A stretch of 64,000 bases of DNA from Lachnospiraceae bacterium (GTDB lineage: Bacteria; Bacillota; Clostridia; Lachnospirales; Lachnospiraceae). This document shows positions 26,451 through 35,209 of this stretch, in pieces. Position 1 is the stretch's first letter, and every line of letters starts with the position of its first letter. The stretch is taken from positions 1-64,000 of the forward strand of contig JAFSIS010000003.1 in NCBI GenBank assembly GCA_017439665.1. Direction: 5' to 3'. The translations under genes were made by a program, and so were the position numbers. The notes beneath the pieces were generated by a model. It had not been told where the DNA came from. It saw nothing but the letters and a program-made list of their open reading frames with translations, and did not search any database.

Positions 26451-26510
26451 AGAGCTGCAGCAAATACCTACTCGATGGAGGAAAAGGGATTTGTTACAGC
26501 TCTTTTTATT
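26451..26510 (+). terminator. Terminator of the topoisomerase-coaD segment
   Basis: AGAGCTGCAGCAAAT (26451-26465) pairs with ATTTGTTACAGCTCT (26489-26503), about 15 bp with wobble pairs, and a T-rich run (to 26510) follows. Confidence 0.8.
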
Positions 26511-26513
26511 AAT

Positions 26514-27545
26514 TCAGCTCCATAAAAAAGACAGAAGAAGGATGAGAGACACATGTACAAGCTTATGTTTAAGGTAGTTTCCGATGGAAAGTCCGGTACC
26601 TTTAATGATAAATAAAGTCTGCATGATACAGCTCAGTCCGCCCAGAGTAAGTAAGGCGGGAAAAAGAGGAAAACTGCCATTTTCCTGGCCTGAAGCAATA
26701 GATCCCGCTGCCTGTTCAGCCATCAGCTTTAGGCCACCGCCAATTTCCAGCAGACTGCAGAGGGGGGCAAAAAAATAATCCTCATAGAGCTGTTGTATTC
26801 CGACGGGAAGAACCATTTTGATCATTCTTGGATAAATCTGCAGGCAGTTAAAAAATACCATACAGCCACCCAAAAGAGTGATCTGAGTGAGGGCATTTTC
26901 CAAAGCCTCCCGAAAAGAAAGAAGATAATTTCCTGATGGTGGAACTTTTTCCCCATGAGCTTCATGTCTTGTCGACGAAAAATGATCCCTGTTCATAAAA
27001 GAGTAGGAGTTCATACTTGAGGCAAGAATGCTCTTTTTATAAGCAGATGAAAATTGAAGAAAACAGCCGTAAAGCAGAGGCACCCCATAAAAAATAAACA
27101 GAAGGCGAATTGGATCTTCAGGATTAAATAGAGGCAGAACGTAGCCTGTCATATACAAAGGGCCAATGTTATTACAGAAGGCCAGAAGATATTCTCCCTG
27201 CCTGGGGCTGATCTGTCTGCTTTCCAACAGATCAGCCACCACCTTGGCTCCCATGGGAAAGCCACATAAAAACCCCATAAAAATGGCATAGAGCATGGAA
27301 TCCGGCAAAGGAAAGAAAAGTCCCAAAAGTGGTCTTAAATACCGGCTGAACCGGTTGGCCAGACCGCTTTTTACCAGAAAGCCGGACAGAACCATAAAGG
27401 GAAACAGGGAGGGAATCATCTTTTGATACCAGATAAGAAGCCCTGTCCCTGCAAGGGTCATGGTCTCATCGGAAAAAATCAGCAAAGTAAACAAAAAACT
27501 GACTACAAGAAGTTCAAAACTTCTTTTTTTTAATGTATTTTTCAT
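26514..27545 (-). CDS. ylbJ: Sporulation-type integral membrane protein YlbJ
   Basis: This 343-residue polytopic membrane protein (roughly eight hydrophobic segments) contains nucleoside-recognition/gate-domain motifs: WYQKMIPSLFPFMVLSGFLV near residue 40, MGFLCGFPMGAKVVADLLE near 95 and FCNNIGPLYMTGYV near 125. In Bacillus, ylbJ lies beside coaD and is needed for spore formation. The coaD-ylbJ proximity is conserved here, although ylbJ is on the opposite strand. The transported substrate is unknown. Divergent from the pseudouridine synthase gene across 62 bp. Confidence 0.85.
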   Translation of the reverse strand: MKNTLKKRSFELLVVSFLFTLLIFSDETMTLAGTGLLIWYQKMIPSLFPFMVLSGFLVKSGLANRFSRYLRPLLGLFFPLPDSMLYAIFMGFLCGFPMGAKVVADLLESRQISPRQGEYLLAFCNNIGPLYMTGYVLPLFNPEDPIRLLFIFYGVPLLYGCFLQFSSAYKKSILASSMNSYSFMNRDHFSSTRHEAHGEKVPPSGNYLLSFREALENALTQITLLGGCMVFFNCLQIYPRMIKMVLPVGIQQLYEDYFFAPLCSLLEIGGGLKLMAEQAAGSIASGQENGSFPLFPALLTLGGLSCIMQTLFIIKGTGLSIGNYLKHKLVHVSLILLLSFLWS

Positions 27546-27607
27546 GAATCCGTCCCCAAGAAAGAAAAAATGTAGTATACTCTACTCTATGAGAAAAGGA
27601 AGCGGTT

Positions 27608-28303
27608 ATGATACGTTTAGATAAGTTTTTATGCATGATGGAGGCAGGCAGCCGAAGCCAGGTCAAGGAGCTGATCAGGAAGGGACAGGTAACGGTAAAT
27701 GGCAGCGTGGTCAGGCAGGCAGATGTAAAGATCAATGAAGAAGAGGATCGGGTTTTCTGCCAGGGAAAAGAAGTTTTTTTCCTGCTTCATGTCTATTATA
27801 TGCTGAACAAACCGGCAGGAGTGGTCAGTGCCACCAGAGACAATCGTGAAAAAACGGTTCTGGATCTGATGAAAGGGGTGACCGGAAAGAACCTTTTTCC
27901 GGTGGGAAGACTGGACAAGGATACGGAAGGACTCTTGCTGATCACCAATGACGGAGAGCTGAGCCACAACCTGTTATCTCCTGCAAAGCACGTTCCCAAA
28001 ACCTACCTGGTAAAAACGCTAAAGCCATTTTCCCAGGAAATGAAGGAGAGTCTTGAAGCAGGAGTAGATATCGGGGAAGATAAGCCCACCCGGCCTGCAA
28101 AAGTTCATCTGATGGAGGAAAATCTGATCAGGCTGACCATTACCGAAGGGAAATATCATCAGGTAAAACGGATGCTGAAGGCGGTAGACAATGAGGTGAT
28201 CTATTTGAAACGTCTTTCCATGGGAAGCCTTGAGCTGGATGAGCATCTTGCCCCGGGAGAATATCGTCAGCTCACAGAAGCTGAAGTAGAAAAATTAAAA
28301 TAA
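27608..28303 (+). CDS. RsuA/RluB-family rRNA pseudouridine synthase
   Basis: This 231-residue protein has an N-terminal S4 RNA-binding domain (MIRLDKFLCMMEAGSRSQVKELIRKGQVTVNG). The catalytic domain carries the nucleophilic Asp in GRLDKDTEGLLLITNDG and the family motifs YMLNKPAGVVSA and EGKYHQVKRMLKA. Its size and the RsuA-like motif spacing suggest it modifies small-subunit rRNA (U516 type), but RluB-type specificity cannot be excluded. TATACT at 27576 may be its -10 element. Confidence 0.9.
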   Translation: MIRLDKFLCMMEAGSRSQVKELIRKGQVTVNGSVVRQADVKINEEEDRVFCQGKEVFFLLHVYYMLNKPAGVVSATRDNREKTVLDLMKGVTGKNLFPVGRLDKDTEGLLLITNDGELSHNLLSPAKHVPKTYLVKTLKPFSQEMKESLEAGVDIGEDKPTRPAKVHLMEENLIRLTITEGKYHQVKRMLKAVDNEVIYLKRLSMGSLELDEHLAPGEYRQLTEAEVEKLK

Positions 28304-28319
28304 CGATTAAGGATAGATT

Positions 28320-30917
28320 ATGTTAAGTAATATAGAAGCAGTTATTTTTGATCTGGATGGATCTTTGGTAGACTCCATGTGGATGTGGAGGCAGATCGAC
28401 ATCGAATATTTGGGAAAATACGGAATCCAGCTGCCGGAGGATTTACAAAAGAATATTGAGGGAATGAGTTTTTCCGAGACAGCAGTTTACTTTAAGGAAA
28501 CCTTTTTGCTGCCCGATTCTCTGGAAGAGATCAAGGCAGAATGGAATCGGATGGCCTGGGATAAGTATACTCACGAGGTACCTTTAAAACGGGGTGTCAG
28601 ATCCTTTTTGGACTACTGCAGGGCCAAAGGAATCGCCCTGGGGATCGCCACCAGTAATTCCAGAGAGCTGGTAGAAAATGTTATCCATTCCCTGGGTCTT
28701 AAGGAGTATTTTTCCTGTATTATGACAGGCTGTGATGTCAATAAGGGAAAGCCTTCACCGGATATTTATCTGGCTGTAGCGAAGGAATTGAAGGCAGCTC
28801 CCCAAAACTGCCTTGTGTTTGAAGATATCGTCATGGGGATCAAAGGCGGGAAAAGTGCCGGGATGAAGGTCTGTGCTGTGGAGGATGAATATTCCCTCTA
28901 CCAGAAGGAAGAGAAGCTGGCTCTGGCAGATTATTATATTCGGGATTATTTTGACCTGAACTACCGTTTCCTGCCTGTTTGTCCGGAGGATATGGAGGAG
29001 AGGGGAATAAAACAGTTTGACTTTGTCTACGTGGTAGGAGATGCCTATGTGGATCATCCTTCCTTTGGTCATGCGGTGATCAGTCGGGTTCTGGAAGCCC
29101 ATGGCTATACGGTGGGACTTATTTCCCAGCCGGACTGGAAGGACGAAAAAAGTATTGCCATTTACGGTGAACCACGGTTGGGATTTTTGATCAGTGCGGG
29201 AAATATGGATTCCATGGTCAATCACTATTTTGTGTCAAAAAAACACAGACCCATGGATGCCTATACTCCGGGAGGCGAGATTCATAAACGGCCTGACAGA
29301 GCTACTGCCGTTTATGGTAATCTGATTCGCAAAACCTACAAAAATACACCTATTATTATCGGTGGTATTGAAGCAAGCCTCAGACGGATGGCCCACTACG
29401 ACTATTGGTCCGATTCCTTTAAACGCTCCGTTTTGCTGGATACTCAGGCGGATCTGCTGTTATACGGCATGGGAGAAAAATCCATTGTGGAGGTTGCAGA
29501 TGCCTTGAACAGCGGTATCAAGGTTTCTGATATTACCTTTATCAAGGGAACGGTTTATAAGACCAAGGATCTGAGCGGCCTGTATAATGAGGTCTATCTG
29601 CCGGATTATGAGACCATGAAGCAGGATAAGCTGGAATATGCCAGAAGCTTCAATATTCAATATGAAAACACAGACCCTTTCTACGGAAAAGTCTTGGTGG
29701 AAGGCTATCCCGGAGGCATTTATGTAGTACAAAATCCTCCTCAGCCGCCTTTGAACCGGGAGGAAATGGATGCCGTTTATGAGCTTCCCTTTACCCGAAC
29801 CTATCATCCTTCCTATCTTAAGAAGGGTGGCGTACCTGCCATTAATGAAATTCAGTTTTCTCTGATCAGTAACCGGGGCTGCTTTGGCGGCTGCAATTTC
29901 TGTGCCCTTACCTTCCATCAGGGAAGGATCGTGCAGAGCAGGAGCCATGAATCCATTTTGAAGGAAGCCCGGCAGATGACGACGGAGAAGGGCTTCAAAG
30001 GCTATATCCATGATGTGGGAGGTCCTACTGCCAATTTCCGCCATCCCTCCTGTGAAAAGCAGCTGGAGCACGGTGTCTGTAAACACAGACAGTGCCTTAC
30101 ACCCACGCCTTGTAAAAATCTGACCGTAGACCATACGGATTACCGGAATCTTTTGCGTAAATTGAGGGCTGTACCAGGAGTAAAAAAGGTCTTTATCCGC
30201 AGCGGGATCCGCTTTGATTATCTGATGGAGGATAAGGATGATTCCTTTTTCCGTGAACTGGTACAATACCATGTCAGCGGTCAGTTGAAGGTAGCACCTG
30301 AGCATATTTCCGATGCTGTTTTAAGAAAGATGGATAAGCCTGCCAACCGGGTATATGAGCGGTTTCAAAAAAAATATAAACAGCTGAATCAGGAATTGGG
30401 ACTTAAGCAGTATCTGGTTCCCTATCTGATGTCTTCCCATCCTGGCTCAACGTTGAAGGAGGCCATAGAACTGGCAGAATATCTGCGTGATCTGGGATAT
30501 ATGCCTGAACAGGTACAGGATTTTTATCCCACCCCTTCTACCATGTCCACAGTGATGTATTATACGGAAGTGGATCCCCGAGATATGAAACCCGTATATA
30601 TCTGCAAAAATCCTCATGAAAAGGCCATGCAGAGAGCATTGATCCAATACCGTAATCCGAAGAATTATGAGCTGGTAAAGGAAGCCTTGCTAAAGGCCGG
30701 GCGAGAGGATCTGATCGGCTTTGACAAGCACTGCCTGATCCGTCCCAGATCCATTCCCGGAGAAAAGGAACGGGCAAACAGCAAAGACCTCCGTAAAAAA
30801 CAGGGAACAGGAGTGAAAAAAACAGCTTCAACAAAGCCTTCTTCTGTCGGAAAGTCTGTATCCAGGAAACCAAAGCAAAAGAAAACCATTCGAAACGTAC
30901 ACAAAAAGAAAGGATGA
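28320..30917 (+). CDS. HAD phosphatase fused to YgiQ-family radical SAM protein
   Basis: One uninterrupted 865-residue frame holds two proteins. Residues 1 to ~212 are a beta-phosphoglucomutase-like HAD hydrolase: VIFDLDGSLVDSMW with the nucleophile motif, IATSNS, KGKPSPD, and FEDIVMGIKGGKSAG. From about residue 215 (YRFLPVCPEDMEERG, where YgiQ proteins normally begin) to ~800 is a full YgiQ radical SAM protein with the cluster motif GCFGGCNFCAL near residue 520. The C-terminal ~70 residues form a Lys/Arg/Ser-rich disordered tail. Substrates of both halves are unknown. YgiQ is usually a separate protein of about 600-650 residues, so the fusion is unusual; a sequencing error removing a stop is the alternative. 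Confidence 0.85.
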   Translation: MLSNIEAVIFDLDGSLVDSMWMWRQIDIEYLGKYGIQLPEDLQKNIEGMSFSETAVYFKETFLLPDSLEEIKAEWNRMAWDKYTHEVPLKRGVRSFLDYCRAKGIALGIATSNSRELVENVIHSLGLKEYFSCIMTGCDVNKGKPSPDIYLAVAKELKAAPQNCLVFEDIVMGIKGGKSAGMKVCAVEDEYSLYQKEEKLALADYYIRDYFDLNYRFLPVCPEDMEERGIKQFDFVYVVGDAYVDHPSFGHAVISRVLEAHGYTVGLISQPDWKDEKSIAIYGEPRLGFLISAGNMDSMVNHYFVSKKHRPMDAYTPGGEIHKRPDRATAVYGNLIRKTYKNTPIIIGGIEASLRRMAHYDYWSDSFKRSVLLDTQADLLLYGMGEKSIVEVADALNSGIKVSDITFIKGTVYKTKDLSGLYNEVYLPDYETMKQDKLEYARSFNIQYENTDPFYGKVLVEGYPGGIYVVQNPPQPPLNREEMDAVYELPFTRTYHPSYLKKGGVPAINEIQFSLISNRGCFGGCNFCALTFHQGRIVQSRSHESILKEARQMTTEKGFKGYIHDVGGPTANFRHPSCEKQLEHGVCKHRQCLTPTPCKNLTVDHTDYRNLLRKLRAVPGVKKVFIRSGIRFDYLMEDKDDSFFRELVQYHVSGQLKVAPEHISDAVLRKMDKPANRVYERFQKKYKQLNQELGLKQYLVPYLMSSHPGSTLKEAIELAEYLRDLGYMPEQVQDFYPTPSTMSTVMYYTEVDPRDMKPVYICKNPHEKAMQRALIQYRNPKNYELVKEALLKAGREDLIGFDKHCLIRPRSIPGEKERANSKDLRKKQGTGVKKTASTKPSSVGKSVSRKPKQKKTIRNVHKKKG

Positions 30918-30921
30918 GTCT

Positions 30922-31707
30922 ATGAAGATTGTGATCGTCACCGGAGCTTCCTCCGGAATAGGCGAAGAGTTTGTGAGACAATTGGATGAAAGCTTTTCCC
31001 GGATCGATGAAATCTGGATGATTGCCCGCAGTGAAAAGAAAATGGAAGCCATAGCAGAAACCCTGACCAATAAGGTGAGGATCCTGCATCTGGATCTTGA
31101 GCAGGAGAGTGATCGGAGAGAATTGCAGCATACTTTTAATACACAGAAACCGAATATCTGTATGCTGGTAAACTGTGCAGGCTATGGACTTATGGGCCCT
31201 TTTGATCAGCTTCCTTTGGAGGAGCAGATGGGAATGATCGAATTAAACTGTAAGGCATTGACAGCGGTTACTTATCTGGCTCTGCCCTTTATGGTCAGAA
31301 ATGGTCGGATCATTCAGCTGGCCAGCTCAGCTGCCTTCGTTCCCCAGATGAACTTTGCGGTCTACGCGGCCACGAAATCCTATGTCCTTTCTTTTTCCCG
31401 TGCTCTGCAGGAGGAGGTAAGAAGCAGAGGGATTTTTATTACTGCAGTCTGCCCCGGACCGGTGGAAACTCCCTTTTTCCATCGGGCAGAGCATTATGGA
31501 GAAACCCTGCAGTCCAAGGAGAAATTTTCGGTTTCTCCCACACAGGTAGTAAAGGATGCCTTAAATGCCTCAAAAAAACGGAGAACCGTTTCTGTCAGCA
31601 GCCTGCCTATGAAGGCATTCCATGCAGCCTGTAAGCTGATTCCCCATGATTTTATGCTGGAGATTGTCCAGCATCTTTATAAAAAAGAAGGAAAACAGGA
31701 AAAATAA
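30922..31707 (+). CDS. Short-chain dehydrogenase/reductase
   Basis: This 261-residue NAD(P)-dependent oxidoreductase has a Rossmann glycine motif TGASSGIGEEF (residues 7-17), NCAGYG after beta-4, a catalytic Ser in the LASSAAFVP segment, and the Tyr-x-x-x-Lys motif YAATKSY. The substrate is unknown; the sequence belongs to the broad classical SDR group. It starts five bases after the fusion gene and ends two bases before the next, so it is part of a tightly packed operon. Confidence 0.92.
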   Translation: MKIVIVTGASSGIGEEFVRQLDESFSRIDEIWMIARSEKKMEAIAETLTNKVRILHLDLEQESDRRELQHTFNTQKPNICMLVNCAGYGLMGPFDQLPLEEQMGMIELNCKALTAVTYLALPFMVRNGRIIQLASSAAFVPQMNFAVYAATKSYVLSFSRALQEEVRSRGIFITAVCPGPVETPFFHRAEHYGETLQSKEKFSVSPTQVVKDALNASKKRRTVSVSSLPMKAFHAACKLIPHDFMLEIVQHLYKKEGKQEK

Positions 31708-31709
31708 CC

Positions 31710-32273
31710 ATGAAAAAAGCCTTGAAAGGGGAGCTTCGCTGGCTCCCTTACAAAAAAAAGCTGGAAATACTGAAGACGGTTCTCTTTTTCGGACTTTCTG
31801 CAGCCCTTTTTCTCATCGGATGGCTGAGTACAGGAACGAAAAGCAACCTGTTGACCATCGTGGCCATATTGGGCTGCCTCCCGGCCAGTAAAAGCGCGGT
31901 GTCCATGATCATGTGCCTCAAAATACGGGGGATTTCCCCGGAGGATGCAGGGCAGATCGATCAAAGATACAAAGATGAGCCGGGATTTTATAATCTTTAT
32001 TTCACCAGTTATCAGAAAAATTATGAAATTCATCATTTAGTCATCAGGGCAAAATCCGTAATTGCCTACAGCAGCGACCCGGAAACAGAAGCAGCCGGTT
32101 TTGAAGAGCATCTGAAAACCATCTTAAAGCAGGCAGGAATATCCGGCTTTAACGTAAAGCTTTACAAGGATCTGGACAAATATCTCGATCGGGTAGACCG
32201 GCTGGTAGAAATGAAAGAAGAAAAGGCAGGAGAGGATAGGGTGGTTTCTACCTTATTTTCCGTATCACTATAG
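31710..32273 (+). CDS. Unrecognised membrane protein with cytosolic C-terminal domain
   Basis: This 187-residue protein has two closely spaced hydrophobic segments (about residues 22-40 and 45-68), then a soluble alpha/beta C-terminal domain of ~115 residues (YKDEPGFYNLYFTSYQKNYEIHHLVIRAKSVIAYS). Family not recognised, though this gene commonly appears in Lachnospiraceae next to rRNA-modification genes. It lies two bases after the SDR gene and three bases before the next pseudouridine synthase, implying co-translation. Confidence 0.75.
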   Translation: MKKALKGELRWLPYKKKLEILKTVLFFGLSAALFLIGWLSTGTKSNLLTIVAILGCLPASKSAVSMIMCLKIRGISPEDAGQIDQRYKDEPGFYNLYFTSYQKNYEIHHLVIRAKSVIAYSSDPETEAAGFEEHLKTILKQAGISGFNVKLYKDLDKYLDRVDRLVEMKEEKAGEDRVVSTLFSVSL

Positions 32274-32276
32274 AGT

Positions 32277-33320
32277 ATGCAGCAATTTACTATTGAAAAA
32301 AATGAAGCCGGTCAACGCCTGGATAAGTTCCTCCATAAATATCTTAAGGAGGCTTCCTCCGGCTTTCTCTACAAAATGCTTCGCAGGAAAAATATTACGC
32401 TGAATGAGAAAAAGGCAGACGGAAAAGAGCAGCTGAAGGAAGGGGACTGTATTTGCTTCTTTTTTTCAGAAGAAACCTTTAACAAGTTCAGAGGCATGCC
32501 TAAAAAAAAGAGCAAAACAGATGACCCCATGAAGACAAATTCCGATTCAGCTATAAAAGGAGAATATGGCCATGCTTTTTCACAGCTGAAAGGAATCCAG
32601 GTTATCTATGAGGATGAACATATTCTTTTAGTGAACAAGCCCGCCGGCATCTTAAGTCAGAAAGCAGACAGGCATGAGCCTTCCCTGAACGAATGGCTGA
32701 TCGGTTATCTGCTGGATCGTGGCAGTATTCAGCCTAAACAGTTGGAAACCTTTAAGCCTGCTGTCTGCAATCGCCTGGATCGAAATACCAGCGGACTGGT
32801 GATCTGCGGAAAATCTCTTTCCGGCAGCCAGAAAATGAGTGAACTTCTTCGGGAAAGAACGGTGCATAAATTTTACCGTACCTTTGTCCGGGGAGAAATC
32901 CGGGAAGGCTGCCATGTAAAAGGTTATCTGGCAAAGGATGAACGCTTCAACAAAGTCTTGTTCCGGGATCAGCCCGAAGATGGCAGAAAGGACTTTGAGG
33001 CAGTGGAAACCCGGTACTTTCCTTTGGACTGTTATGGAAAAATGACCTATCTGGAGGTGGAGCTGATCACCGGCAAGCCTCATCAGATCAGGGCTCATCT
33101 GTCTCATCTTGGACATCCCATTTTGGGGGATGCCAAATACGGAGACTTAAACTTTAATACCCATTTATCCGGCTTTAACCCCAAATGGCAGCTGCTCCAC
33201 GCCTATCGACTGGAGTTTCCTTCTTTGGAAGCTCCTTTTGAACAGCTTTCCGGAAAGATTTTTATTGCTCCGGAACCGGAATATTTTTCCCGGATAAAAA
33301 AAACAGCAGAAAGGAATTAA
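32277..33320 (+). CDS. RluA-family pseudouridine synthase
   Basis: This 347-residue enzyme has an N-terminal S4-type domain (AGQRLDKFLHKYLKEASSGFLYKMLRRKNITLN) and a RluA/RluD catalytic domain. The motif CNRLDRNTSGLVICGKS contains the catalytic Asp, and GKPHQIRAHLSHLGHPILGD is the conserved C-terminal signature. It probably modifies uridines of large-subunit rRNA. The target cannot be read from the sequence. There is almost no gap to the upstream gene, so translation is probably coupled. Confidence 0.92.
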   Translation: MQQFTIEKNEAGQRLDKFLHKYLKEASSGFLYKMLRRKNITLNEKKADGKEQLKEGDCICFFFSEETFNKFRGMPKKKSKTDDPMKTNSDSAIKGEYGHAFSQLKGIQVIYEDEHILLVNKPAGILSQKADRHEPSLNEWLIGYLLDRGSIQPKQLETFKPAVCNRLDRNTSGLVICGKSLSGSQKMSELLRERTVHKFYRTFVRGEIREGCHVKGYLAKDERFNKVLFRDQPEDGRKDFEAVETRYFPLDCYGKMTYLEVELITGKPHQIRAHLSHLGHPILGDAKYGDLNFNTHLSGFNPKWQLLHAYRLEFPSLEAPFEQLSGKIFIAPEPEYFSRIKKTAERN

Positions 33321-33328
33321 GAAACAGT

Positions 33329-33865
33329 ATGTCCACCTGGAAGACCAGAGGTTTACGTGGCTCTACTCTGGAAGATTTGATCAATCGTACCAATGAAAAA
33401 TACAGTGAGAACGGATTGGCCCTGATTCAGAAGATTCCCACACCTATCACTCCCATCAATATTGATAAAGAACATCGGCATATTACTCTGGCCTATTTTG
33501 ACCAGAAGAGTACCGTTGACTACATTGGTGCTGTACAGGGAATACCCGTCTGCTTTGATGCAAAGGAGTGTGCAGCGGATACCTTTGCCCTCCAGAATAT
33601 CCATGAACACCAGGTAGAGTTTATGAAAAAGCTGGAGATCCAGGGAGGAATTTCATTTTTACTGATCTATTATTCTCACAGAGACCTTTTTTATTATCTC
33701 AGCTTAAAGCAGCTTCTTGGCTTTTGGGAGAGAGCTTTAGGCGGCGGAAGAAAAAGCTTCCGTTTTGATGAACTGGATCCGGAATACTGTATTCCCAAAA
33801 AGCATGGGATTCTGGTTCCTTATCTGGATATGCTGAAAATGGATCTGGAAAGCCGGGAAGAATAG
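33329..33865 (+). CDS. recU: Holliday junction resolvase RecU
   Basis: This Firmicute Holliday-junction resolvase acts in recombination and chromosome segregation. The 178-residue protein starts WKTRGLRGSTLEDLINRTNEKY, as RecU proteins do. It carries the nuclease core STVDYIGAVQGIPVCFDAKEC, with Asp and Glu/Lys of the PD-(D/E)XK fold. The end (GILVPYLDML) is normal. It is somewhat shorter than Bacillus RecU because the N-terminal tail is short. AAGGA lies about 14 bases upstream of the ATG, a long spacing. Confidence 0.93.
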   Translation: MSTWKTRGLRGSTLEDLINRTNEKYSENGLALIQKIPTPITPINIDKEHRHITLAYFDQKSTVDYIGAVQGIPVCFDAKECAADTFALQNIHEHQVEFMKKLEIQGGISFLLIYYSHRDLFYYLSLKQLLGFWERALGGGRKSFRFDELDPEYCIPKKHGILVPYLDMLKMDLESREE

Positions 33866-33866
33866 G

Positions 33867-33895
33867 TTGACAGACCTTACTTCCTCCATTATACT
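33867..33895 (+). promoter_or_regulatory. Promoter of the histidine operon
   Basis: TTGACA (33867-33872), a 17-bp spacer and TATACT (33890-33895). It begins one base after the recU stop codon, and the start site would be near 33902. Confidence 0.85.
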
Positions 33896-33911
33896 ATTGT
33901 TAATTTAGCAT

Positions 33912-33972
33912 AGTAGCACACTACTACACTAAAGTGACTTGATTACGTTTATTATGCTGATAGAGTAGTGTG
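33912..33972 (+). promoter_or_regulatory. Leader of the histidine operon with alternative hairpins
   Basis: AGTAG-CACA-CTACT (33912-33925) forms a small hairpin. The overlapping CACACTACT (33917-33925) can instead pair perfectly with AGTAGTGTG (33964-33972), so the two helices exclude each other. No terminator T-tract, T-box element or His-rich leader peptide is visible, so an attenuation role is only a possibility. A DNA operator is equally possible. Confidence 0.4.
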
Positions 33973-34006
33973 ACGGATGCAGGATGAGAGGGAAAAGGTT
34001 GAAAGT

Positions 34007-35209
34007 ATGAAAACAGAATTGATTCATACACCGGAGGGTGTGCGAGATATTTACGGAAGAGAGTATGCCGAAAAGCAGCAGATTCAAAAGAAGCTGCAGG
34101 AAAGGATAGAGCTTTTCGGCTATCAGGGAATTCAGACACCGACTTTTGAATTTTTCGAAGTATTTGGTAAGGAGATCGGTACTACACCGGCCAAGGATTT
34201 ATTTAAATTTTTTGATTCCGATGGTAATATCCTCTGTCTGCGGCCTGATTTTACCCCTTCTATGGCCAGGTGTGCAGCAAAATATTTTTCTAAAGAGGAT
34301 ATGCCTCTGCGTTTTACCTATCAGGGAAACACCTTCTCCAACACCAGTCTGTTGCAGGGAAAACTGAAGGAAACCACTCAGATGGGTGCAGAGCTTTTGG
34401 GAGATGACAGTGTAGAGGCTGATGGGGAGATCATCAGCATGCTGGTGGATGCCCTGCTGCATACAGGAGTAAAGGATTTTCAGGTCAGTATCGGTGAAGT
34501 AAACTTCTTTAAGGGAATCTGTGAACAGTTGTCCCTTTCCGAAGAAGAGGAAGATGCACTGCGGGAATACATATCCAATAAGAATTTTTTTGCTGCCAAG
34601 GAATATCTGGAAGCCCGGAATAAATCAGAAGCCGTAACGAATACCATTATGCAGATAGAAGATTTATTCGGTTCAGTGGAGGTGCTTTCTCAGGCCGGTG
34701 AGCTTTTGGATCACCCTCTCTGCCGTCAGGCCATTGAACGGCTTACTGCACTTTATCAGGTACTTTGTGCCTATGGAGTGGAAAAATATGTTTCCTTTGA
34801 TCTGGGTATGCTCAGCAGCTACCATTATTATACGGGAATCATTTTTAAGGTATATACCTATGGTATCGGTGATGTGATCGTTAAGGGGGGCCGTTATGAC
34901 CGGCTTTTGCCCTATTTCGGAAAGGATTCTGCGGCCATTGGCTTCGTCATCGTTATTGATGATCTGATGCAGGCTTTGAACCGACAGAAAATATCCATAA
35001 GTCTTCCGGTGAAGCTGATCACTCTGGTCTATGACCAGTCCCACTTCGGCCAGGCCCTCAGCATGGCTGAAATTTTAAGAAAAGAAGGGAAACCGGTACA
35101 GCTTCTTCCCTTCCGGTCTGAAAAGGGCAGGGCAGCCTATGAAGAGTATGGGAAAAAACAGAGAAGTCAGGAAGTGATTTTTCTGACGAAAGAGGGTGAC
35201 CTGAAATGA
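34007..35209 (+). CDS. hisZ: ATP phosphoribosyltransferase regulatory subunit HisZ
   Basis: This histidyl-tRNA-synthetase-like protein activates the short form of HisG in the first step of histidine synthesis. The sequence begins MKTELIHTPEGVRDIYGREYAEKQ and has class II synthetase-like core motifs (CLRPDFTPSMARCAAKYF, RFTYQGNTFSN, YTGIIFKVY, GGRYDRL) but no anticodon-binding domain. The start is set at 34007 because AAAGG lies eight bases upstream; an in-frame ATG at 33977 has no ribosome site. The stop overlaps hisG by four bases. Confidence 0.93.
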   Translation: MKTELIHTPEGVRDIYGREYAEKQQIQKKLQERIELFGYQGIQTPTFEFFEVFGKEIGTTPAKDLFKFFDSDGNILCLRPDFTPSMARCAAKYFSKEDMPLRFTYQGNTFSNTSLLQGKLKETTQMGAELLGDDSVEADGEIISMLVDALLHTGVKDFQVSIGEVNFFKGICEQLSLSEEEEDALREYISNKNFFAAKEYLEARNKSEAVTNTIMQIEDLFGSVEVLSQAGELLDHPLCRQAIERLTALYQVLCAYGVEKYVSFDLGMLSSYHYYTGIIFKVYTYGIGDVIVKGGRYDRLLPYFGKDSAAIGFVIVIDDLMQALNRQKISISLPVKLITLVYDQSHFGQALSMAEILRKEGKPVQLLPFRSEKGRAAYEEYGKKQRSQEVIFLTKEGDLK

